Assembly (NCBI RefSeq): GCF_902167145.1
Contig: NC_050104.1
Coordinates: 12,422,001 to 12,486,000, forward strand
DNA from: Zea mays
Taxonomy: Eukaryota > Streptophyta > Magnoliopsida > Poales > Poaceae
Reading direction: 5' to 3'
Length of the DNA stretch: 64,000 nt
Part shown: in pieces, positions 56,205-64,000 of the stretch
How the letters are laid out: every line of letters begins with the position of its first letter
How positions within the stretch are numbered: position 1 is the first letter of the stretch
The notes under the pieces: generated by a model
What the model was told of the DNA's origin: nothing
What the model saw: the letters and a program-made list of their open reading frames with translations, nothing else
The model's database searches: none
Made by a program: the position numbers and the translations under genes

Positions 56205-58969
56205 ATCCCCTAGGATACCAAAGCCCAAACTTAGGAGTATAAGCCAAATATCTCAAGATTCGTTTCACGGCCGTAAGGTGAGCTTCCTTAGGGTCGGCTT
56301 GGAATCTTGCACACATGCATACGGAAAGCATAATATCCGGTCGAGATGCACATAAATAGAGTAAAGAACCTATCATCGACCGGTATACCTTTTGATCCAC
56401 GGACTTACCTCCCGTGTCGAGGTCGAGATGCCCATTAGTTCCCATGGGTGTCTTGATGGGCTTGGCATCCTTCATTCCAAACTTGCTTAGAATATCTTGA
56501 GTGTACTTCGTTTGGCTTAGGAAGGTGCCTTCTTGGAGTTGCTTCACTTGAAATCCTAGAAAATACTTCAACTCCCCCATCATAGACATCTCGAATTTTT
56601 GTGTCATGATCCTACTAAACTCTTCACATGAAGACTCGTTAGTAGACCCAAATATAATATCATCAACATAAATTTGGCATACAAACAAGTCATTTTCAAG
56701 AGTCTTAGTAAAGAGTGTAGGATCGGCTTTTCCGACTTTGAAGCCATTAGCAATAAGGAAATCTCTAAGGCATTCATACCATGCTCTTGGGGCTTGCTTG
56801 AGCCCATAAAGCGCCTTAGAGAGCTTATAGACATGGTTAGGGTACTCACTGTCTTCAAAGCCGGGAGGTTGCTCAACATAGACCTCTTCCTTGATTGGTC
56901 CATTGAGGAAGGCACTTTTCACGTCCATTTGATAAAGCTTAAAGCCATGGTAAGTAGCATAGGCTAATAATATACGAATTGACTCAAGCCTAGCTACGGG
57001 TGCATAGGTTTCACCGAAATCCAAACCTTCGACTTGGGAGTATCCTTTGGCCACAAGTCGAGCTTTGTTCCTTGTCACCACACCATGCTCATCTTGCTTG
57101 TTGCGGAAGACCCATTTGGTTCCTACAACATTTTGGTTAGGACGTGGAACTAAATGCCATACCTCATTCCTAGTGAAATTGTTGAGCTCCTCTTGCATTG
57201 CCACCACCCAATCCGAATCTTGTAGTGCTTCCTCTACCCTGTGTGGCTCAATAGAGGAAACAAAAGAGTAATGTTCACAAAAATGTGCAACACGAGATCT
57301 AGTCGTTACCCCCTTATGAATGTCGCCGAGGATGGTGTCGACGGGGTGATCTCGTTGAATTTCTTGGTGGACTCTTGGGTGTGGCGGTCTTTGTTCCTCT
57401 TCCTCCTTGTCTTCCTCATTTGTATCTCCCCCTTGATCGTTGCCTTCATCTTGAGGTGGCTCATTTGCTTGATCTTCTACTTCATCAACTTGAGCTTCAT
57501 CCTCATTTTGAGTTGGTGGAGATGCTTGCGTGGAGGAGGATGGTTGATCTTGTGCATTTAGAGGCTCTTCGGATTCCTTAGGACACACATCCCCAATGGA
57601 CATGTTCCTTAGCGCGATGCACGGAGCCTCTTCAATACCTGTCTCATCAAGATCAACTTGCTCTACTTGAGAGTCGTTAGTCTCATCAAACACAACGTCA
57701 CATGAGACTTCAACTAGTCCAGTGGACTTGTTAAAGACCCTATATGCCCTTGTGTTTGAGTCATAACCAAGTAAAAAGCCTTCTACAATCTTAGGAGCAA
57801 ATTTAGATTTTCTACCTCTTTTAACAAGAATAAAGCATTTGCTACCAAAGACTCTAAAATATGAAATGTTGGGCTTTTTACCGGTTAGGAGTTCATATGA
57901 TGTCTTCTTGAGGATTCGGTGAAGATATAACCGGTTGATGGCGTAGCAAGCGGTGTTGACCGCTTCCGCCCAAAACCGATCTGAAGTCTTGTATTCATCA
58001 AGCATGGTTCTTGCCATGTCCAATAGAGTTCTATTCTTCCTCTCCACTACACCATTTTGTTGTGGCGTGTAGGGAGAAGAGAACTCATGCTTGATGCCCT
58101 CCTCCCCAAGGAAGCCTTCAATTTGTGAGTTCTTGAACTCCGTTCCGTTATCGCTTCTTATTTTCTTAATCCTTAAGCCGAACTCATTTTGAGCTCGTCT
58201 CAAGAATCCCTTTAAGGTCTCTTGGGTTTGAGATTTTTCCCGCAAGAAGAACACCCAAGTGAAGCGAGAATAATCATCCACTATTACAAGACAATACTTA
58301 CTCCCGCCGATGCTTATGTAAGCAATCGGGCCGAATAGATCCATGTGGAGTAGCTCAAGCGGCCTGTCGGTCGTCATGATGTTCTTGTGTGGATGATGGG
58401 CTCCAACTTGCTTTCCTGCCTGACATGCGCTACAAATCCTGTCTTTCTCAAAATGAACATTGGTTAGTCCTAAAATGTGTTCTCCCTTTAGAAGCTTATG
58501 AAGATTCTTCATCCCAACATGTGCTAGTCGGCGATGCCAGAGCCAGCCCATGTTAGTCTTAGCAATTAAGCATGTGTCGAGTTCAACTCTATCAAAATCT
58601 ACTAAGTATAGCTGACCTTCTAACACACCCTTAAATGCTATTGAATCATCACTTCTTCTAAAGACAGTGACACCTACATCAGTAAAGAGACAGTTGTAGC
58701 CCATTTTGCATAATTGAGATACAGAAAGCAAATTGTAATCTAAAGAATCTACAAGAAAAACATTGGAAATGGAATGGTCAGGAGAAATAGCAATTTTACC
58801 AAGACCTTTGACCAAACCTTGATTTCCATCCCCGAATGTGATAGCTCGTTGGGGATCTTGGTTTTTCTCATAGGAGGAGAACATTTTCTTCTCCCCTGTC
58901 ATGTGGTTTGTGCACCCGCTGTCGAGTATCCAACTTGAGCCCCCGGATGCATAAACCTACAAAACAAGT

Positions 58970-61662
58970 TTAGTTCTTGACTTTAGGTACCCAAATGGTT
59001 TTGGGTCCTTTGGCATTAGACACAAGAACTTTGGGTACCCAAACACAAGTCTTTGACCCCTTGTGCTTGCCCCCAACATATTTGGCAACTACTTTGCCGG
59101 ATTTGTTAGTCAATACATAAGATGCATCAAAAGTTTTAAATGAAATGTTATGATCATTTGATGCACTAGGAGTTTTTCTTTTAGGCAACTTAGCACGGGT
59201 TGGTTGCCTAGAGCTAGATGTCTCACCCTTATATATAAAAGCATGGTTAGGGCCAGAGTGAGACTTCCTAGAATGAATTCTCCTAATTTTGTCCTCAGGA
59301 TAACCGGCAGGGTATAAAATGTAACCCTCGTTATCTTGAGGCATGGGAGCCTTGCCCTTTATAAAATTAGACAATCTTTTAGGAGGGGCATTAAGTTTAA
59401 CATTGTCTCCCCTTTGGAAGCCAATGCCATCCTTGATGCCAGGGCATCTCCCACTATAGAGCATACTTCTAGCAAATTTAAATTTTTCATTTTCTAAGTT
59501 ATGCTCGGCAATTTTAGCATCTAATTAGCTATATGATCATTTTGTTGTTTAATTAAAGCCATATGATCATGAATAGCATTGATATCAACATCTCTACATC
59601 TAGTACAAATAGTGACATGCTCAATGGTAGATGTAGATAGTTTGCAAGATTTTAGTTCTACAACCTTAGCATGCAATATTTTATTTTTACTTCTAAGGTC
59701 GGAAATGGTAGTATTGCAAACATCAAAATCTTTAGCCTTAGCAAGCAATTTTTCATTCTCAATTCTAAGGCTAGCAAGAGAAATATTCAATTCTTCAATC
59801 CTAGCAAGCAAATCATCATTATTATCTCTAGGGTTGGGAATTGAAACATTGCAAACATGAGAATCAACCTTAGCTAGCAAATTAGCATTTTCATTTCTAA
59901 GGTTGTCTATTGTTTCATGGCAAGTGCTTAGCTCACTAGATAATTTTTGACATTTCTCAATTTCTAGAGCATAGGCATTTTTAACCTTAACATGCTTCTT
60001 ATTTTCTTTAATAAGGAAGTCCTCTTGAGTGTCCAAAAGGTCATCCTTTTCATGAATAGCACTAATCAATTCATTAAGTTTCTCCTTTTGTTGCATGTTG
60101 AGGTTGGCAAAAAGGGTACGCAGATTATCTTCCTCATCACTAGCATTATCATCACTAGAGGATTCATATTTAGTGGAGGATTTAGATTTAACCTTCTTTT
60201 TGCCGTCCTTTGCCATGAGGCACTTGTGGCCGACGTTGGGGAAGAGAAGTCCTTTGGTGACGGCGATGTTGGCGGCGTCCTCGTCGTCGGAGGAGTCGCT
60301 TGAGCTTTCGTCGGAATCCCACTCCCGACAAACATGGGCATCGCCGCCCTTCTTCTTGTAGTACCTCTTCTTCTCCTTTCTTCTCCCCTTCTTGTCATTA
60401 TCCCTGTCACTGTCACTTGATAATGGACATTTAGCAATAAAGTGACCGGGCTTACCAAACTTGTAGCAAACCTTCTTGGAGCGGGACTTGTAGTCTTTCC
60501 CCCTCCTTTGCTTGAGGATTTGGCGGAAGCTCTTGATGACGAGCGCCATTTCCTCATTGTCGAGCTTGGAGGCGTCTATTGGTTGTCGACTTGGTGTAGA
60601 CTCCTCCTTCTTTTCTTCCGTCGCCTTGAATGCGACGGGTTGAGCCTCGGATGTGGAGGGATCATCAAGCTCGTTGATCTTCCTTGAGCCTTCGATCATG
60701 CACTCAAAACTTACAAAATTCTCGATAACTTCCTCGGGGGTCATTTTAGTATATCTAGGATTACCACGAATTAATTGAACTTGAGTGGGGTTAAGGAAAA
60801 TGAGAGATCTTAGAATAACCTTAACCATTTCGTGGTCATCCCATTTCTTGCTCCCGAGGTTGCGCACTTGGTTCACCAAGGTCTTGAGCCGGTTGTACAT
60901 GTGTTGTGGCTCTTCCCCTTTGCGAAGCTAGAACCGACCGAGCTCCCCCTCGATCGTTTTCCGCTTGGTGATCTTTGTGAGCTCATCTCCCTCGTGCGCG
61001 GTTTTGAGCACATCCCAAACCTCCTTGGCGCTCTTCAACCCTTGAACTTTGTTATATTCCTCTCTACTTAAAGAGGCGAGGAGTATTGTTGTCGCTTGAG
61101 AGTTGAAGTGCTCGATTTGGGCCACTTCATCCTCATCATAATCTTTATCCCCTACGGACGGTACCTGTGCACCAAACTCAACAACATCCCATATACTTTT
61201 GTGGAGTGAGGTTAGATGAAATCGCATTAAATCACTCCACCTAGCATAATCTTCACCATCAAAAGTTGGTGGTTTGCCTAATGGGACGAAAAGTAAAGGT
61301 GCATGTTTAGAAATGCGAGGGTAGTGTAGGGGGATCTTACTAAACTTCTTACGCTCTTGGCGTTTAGAAGTTACGGAGGGCGCATCGGAGCCGGAGGTCG
61401 ATGTTGATGAAGTGTCGGTCTCGTAGTAGACCACTTTCCTCATCCTCTTTTGCTTGTCCCCACTCCGATGCGGCTTGTGGAAAGAAGATTTTTCCTTCTT
61501 CTCTTTGTGGTGAGAAGAAGATTTCTTCTTCTTCCCTTTGTCGGAGGAGCTCTTCTTCTTCTCCCTCCTCTTGGTGCGGGACTCTCCCGATGAAGTGCTC
61601 CCGTGACTTGTAGTGGGCTTTTCGCCGGTCTCCATTTCCTTCTTGGCGTGATCTCCCGACAT
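58970..61662 (-). pseudogene. gag: E3 gag with a stop, a frameshift and a damaged zinc knuckle
   Basis: The frame starts at the ATG at 61662 (MSGDHAKKEMETGEKP). It is cut by a TAG at 60928-60930 where E4 has an Arg codon, then open to a one-base loss near 59520. It resumes as the C-terminal piece ending at 58970 (KTIWVPKVKN). The zinc knuckle reads CYKFGKPGHFIAKC: the second Cys of CCHC is Phe, so it could not bind zinc normally. The rest follows the E4 gag closely. E3 would need Gag from another copy. Confidence 0.93.
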
Positions 61663-61694
61663 CACTTCGAGCGGTTAGGCTCTAATGAAGCACC

Positions 61695-61710
61695 GAGCTT
61701 TGATACCAAT
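61695..61710 (-). other. E3 primer binding site
   Basis: Minus-strand ATTGGTATCAAAGCTC follows the LTR end, the same type as in E4. Confidence 0.8.
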
Positions 61711-63060
61711 TGATAGTCGCCTAGAGGGGGGGGGGGTGAATAGGGCGAAACTGAAATTTACAAATATAAACAAAACTACAAGCCGGGTTAGCGTTAGAAA
61801 TATAAACGAGTCCGCGAGAGAGGGTGCAAAACAAATCGCAAGCAAATAAAGAGTGTGACACGTGGATTTGTTTTACCGAGGTTCGGTTCTTGCAAATCTA
61901 CTCCCCGTTGAGGAGGCCACAAAGGCCGGGTCTCTTTCAACCCTTCCCTCTCTCAAACGATCCCTCGGACCGAGTGAGCTTTCTCTTCTCAATCACTTGG
62001 AACACAAAGTTCCCACAAGGACCACCACAAGTTTGGTGTCTCTTGCCTCAATTACAAGTGAGTTTGATCGCAATGAAAGAATCAAGAAAGAAGAAAGCAA
62101 TCCAAGCGCAAGAGCTCGAAAGAACACAAGCAAATCTCTCTCTCTAGTCACTAGGGCGTTGTGTGGAATTTGGAGAGGATTTGATCTCTTTGGTGTGTCT
62201 AGAATTGAATGCTAGAGCTCTTGTAGTAGTTGGGAAGTGGAAAACTTGGATGCATGGTGGGGTGGTTGGGGTATTTATAGCCCCAACCACCAAAAGTGGC
62301 CGTTGGGAGGCTGTCTGTTCGATGGCGCACCGGACAGTCCGGTGCACACCGGACATGTCCGGTGCCCCCGCCACGTCATCACTGCCGTTGGATTCTGACC
62401 GTTGGAGCTTCTGACTTCTAGGCCCGCCTGGATGTCCGGTGCACACCGGACATCTACTGTTCCTTGTCCGGTGCGCCAGTATGGGCGCGCCTGACTTCTG
62501 CGCGCGTAGAGCGCGCATTAATTGTGCCGCAGGTAGCCGTTGGCGCCGAAATAGCCGTTGCTCCGGAGTTGCACCGGACAGTCCGGTGCACACCGGACAT
62601 GTCCGGTGAATTATAGCGGACTAGCCGTTGGAGATTCCCGAAGCTGGCGAGTTCCTGAGGCCGCTCTTCCTTGGCGCACCGGACACTGTCCGGTGTACAC
62701 CGGACAGTCCGGTGAATTATAGCGGAGTCGCCTCTGGAAATTCCCGAAGGTGGCGAGTTCGAGTTGGAGTCCTCTGGTGCACCGGACACTGTCCGGTGGC
62801 GCACCGGACACTGTCCGGTGGCGCACCGGACACTGTCCGGTGTACACCGGACAGTCCGGTGCTCCTAGACCAGAGGGCCTTCGGTTGCCTCTTTGCTCCT
62901 TTGTTGAATCCAAAACTTGATCTTTTTATTGGCTGAGTGTGAACCTTTTACACCTGTATAATCTATATACTTGGGCAAACTAGTTAGTCCAATTATTTGT
63001 GTTGGGCAATTCAACCACCAAAATTAATTAGGGACTAGGTGTAAGCCTAATTCCCTTTCA
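61711..63060 (-). repeat. E3 5' LTR
   Basis: LTR of 1350 bp next to the primer binding site. The palindrome array is about 62320-62855 with one more unit than its partner. TATA hairpin 62261-62291. Followed by the duplication AATAC. Confidence 0.94.
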
Positions 63061-64000
63061 AATACCATCAGCGAGGTAATAACCGAAGTTGTACGCATGA
63101 CCATTAACTGTGTAATTGACAGGTGGCATTCGACCAGTAGTCATTGGGTCAAATACGGGGGATCGGTGGAGCACGTTAACGTCATTGTCCCAGGCATGCC
63201 AAAAAATGCATGCCAAATCCATAGATCATACGATGCAACTGCTTCAAGTATCATCGATGCCCTACCATTTCGACCACAAAATTGACCTCGCCATGCCGTT
63301 GGACAGTTCCTCCACTCCCAGTGCATGCAATCGATGGATCCCAACATGCCAGGAAAACCCCGCGACTCACTATTATGCATGATGCGAGTAATGTCATCTT
63401 GAGTTGGAGTGCGTAAATACCAGGCACTAAAACAGACAATGATTGCGCGACAAAAATGATGAAGGCATTCCCTAGCCGTTGATTCCCCAATTTGAATATA
63501 CTCGTCTACCGCATCAGAAGGTAAGCCATAAGCAAGTATCCGCATGGCCGCACAAACTTTTTGTAATGGTCCTAGTCCGGGCATACCAGTTGCGTCAACT
63601 CTTTGTGTAAAGTAAATATCGTGTTGTTGAAGACCATGCAGAATGCGGAGAAACAAAGGCCTACTCATGCGGAACCTATATAAATGGTATTGCATAATTG
63701 TCATAACTTGAAGAAATCATAACATAAGACAAATGTATGAAGTGCGCACCTTCTACGAAACACATGCGGTGGATACACTGGGTTAGCGGCGAAGTAGTGA
63801 TGTTGGATGAGGTTTTCTCCAGCGAAATGATCTCTGTGAATGACACGGCGGGGTAAACCCGACCGTCGGCGGTGATGGTGTTGAGCCGCAATGTTGAGGG
63901 TTAGTAGGTTCACAAGCAAAAGAGTTTCGTCCTCACTATCACTCGAATCACTCGAACCAAACTCATCTTCCGTATGACTCTGAGACATACCGAACTATGG

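Larger units (their letters stand above)
46185..58956 (-). pseudogene. pol: E3 pol, split by E4 but otherwise open
   Basis: The frame opens at 58956 just after TAG, runs to 56205, and resumes after E4 at 46680 to the stop at 46185. It carries protease, pre-integrase ([16 protein letters not shown]), integrase ([27 protein letters not shown]), RT ([19 protein letters not shown]) and, left of E4, RNase H ([29 protein letters not shown]). The join at the duplicated ATCCC restores WYPRG to [10 protein letters not shown]. No stop or frameshift was seen in either half, so pol was intact when E4 landed and was inactivated by that insertion. Confidence 0.93.
44031..63060 (-). mobile_element. Sirevirus E3, Opie-like, interrupted by E4
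   Basis: The element is bounded by LTRs at 44031-45360 and 61711-63060 with perfect target duplications AATAC (44026-44030 and 63061-63065) inside the Harbinger transposase exon. gag and pol are on the minus strand, and the RNase H end of pol is separated from the rest by E4 (46681-56204). In element orientation the LTR starts TGAAAGGGAATTAGGC and ends GGCGACTATCA, the same family as E4 and, as I recall, Opie. gag is broken. About ten substitutions and a 22-bp palindrome-unit difference separate its LTRs. Confidence 0.95.
43612..63988 (-). pseudogene. PIF/Harbinger DDE transposase, split by the E3/E4 nest
   Basis: Exon 1 is 63988-63750 (MSQSHTEDEFGSSDSSDSED, acidic N-terminus), with donor GTGCGC. 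Exon 2 starts at 63675 (FRMSRPLFLRILHGL) and reads to 63066, then after the 19-kb insertion continues from 44030 to the stop at 43612. The DDE catalytic residues are visible: Asp in LGSIDCMHWEWRNCP, Asp in the shifted block NDVNVLHRSP, and Glu in CRKDIERAFGVLQARW. The conserved YNFGYYLADGI / YPNWPTFVKAI join falls exactly at the insertion site (AATAC duplicated). One single-base loss near 63187-63190 shifts the frame, the direct frame ending at 63141. Otherwise the gene is well preserved. The N-terminus may extend past the window edge, but 63988 is a good start. Confidence 0.9.
39324..64000. mobile_element. PIF/Harbinger-like transposon, split by a Sirevirus nest, right end off window
   Basis: It contains the two hallmark genes of the superfamily: a Myb/SANT-like ORF1 (plus, 41807-43211) and a DDE transposase (minus, 43612-63988), facing each other. 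The left end is proposed at GGGGACACTGTGCACC (39324) preceded by TTA (39321-39323), because family members start with GG and duplicate TTA/TAA. This end is not proven, since the right end lies beyond 64000. The nest at 44031-63060 with duplication AATAC accounts for about 19 kb; without it the visible element is about 5.6 kb, normal for an autonomous copy. Confidence 0.75.

Overview
This window is a plant nuclear chromosome, a grass and almost certainly maize. It has one intron-rich gene surrounded by LTR retrotransposons nested inside one another. The Copia elements have the Sirevirus layout seen in maize Ji and Opie: CpG-rich LTRs full of CACCGGAC/GTCCGGTG palindromes, an initiator-Met-type primer binding site, and many GGGGGAG tracts before the 3' LTR. 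Family names come from memory of LTR ends, so treat them as likely rather than proven.

Region 1 (1-25097): a decayed minus-strand Ty3/gypsy element runs off the left edge and ends with an LTR at 23795-25097. A plus-strand Sirevirus (E2, 3149-21186, TSD CTACC) sits in its gag-pol. A minus-strand Ji-like Sirevirus (E1, 3163-12100, TSD ATTAG) sits 14 bp inside the 5' LTR of E2. E1 has intact gag and pol frames; E2 and the gypsy element are broken.

Region 2 (25098-38838): a single minus-strand host gene, an auxin response factor of the ARF7/ARF19 (class A, glutamine-rich activator) type. I rebuilt 13 coding exons from 37409 to 26760, totalling 3162 nt (1053 codons plus stop) with every splice phase consistent. 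Its 4.9-kb intron 10 holds a pair of long direct repeats, a tRNA-derived SINE and a 564-bp hAT-type element with a perfect 8-bp TSD. A Stowaway-like MITE lies in intron 11, and Tourist-like MITEs lie in both flanks.

Region 3 (about 39324-64000): a PIF/Harbinger-like DNA transposon with convergent genes. On the plus strand are an unrecognised 130-residue ORF and a Myb/SANT-like ORF1. On the minus strand is a DDE transposase whose second exon is split by a second nest. That nest is a minus-strand Opie-like Sirevirus (E3, 44031-63060, TSD AATAC) which itself contains a plus-strand copy of the same family (E4, 46681-56204, TSD ATCCC). E4 has complete gag and pol, and I found one substitution between its two 1324-bp LTRs, so it is very young and may be competent.

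The most unusual signals are: (a) in every Sirevirus LTR here the TATA box sits in the loop of an inverted repeat, with a compensatory pair change between families; (b) at the gag-pol junction the pol frame opens exactly after a T-rich TAG|G that looks like a splice acceptor; (c) LTR palindrome units differ in number between the two LTRs of the same element; (d) the Harbinger-like element carries an extra ORF behind an apparently spliced leader.
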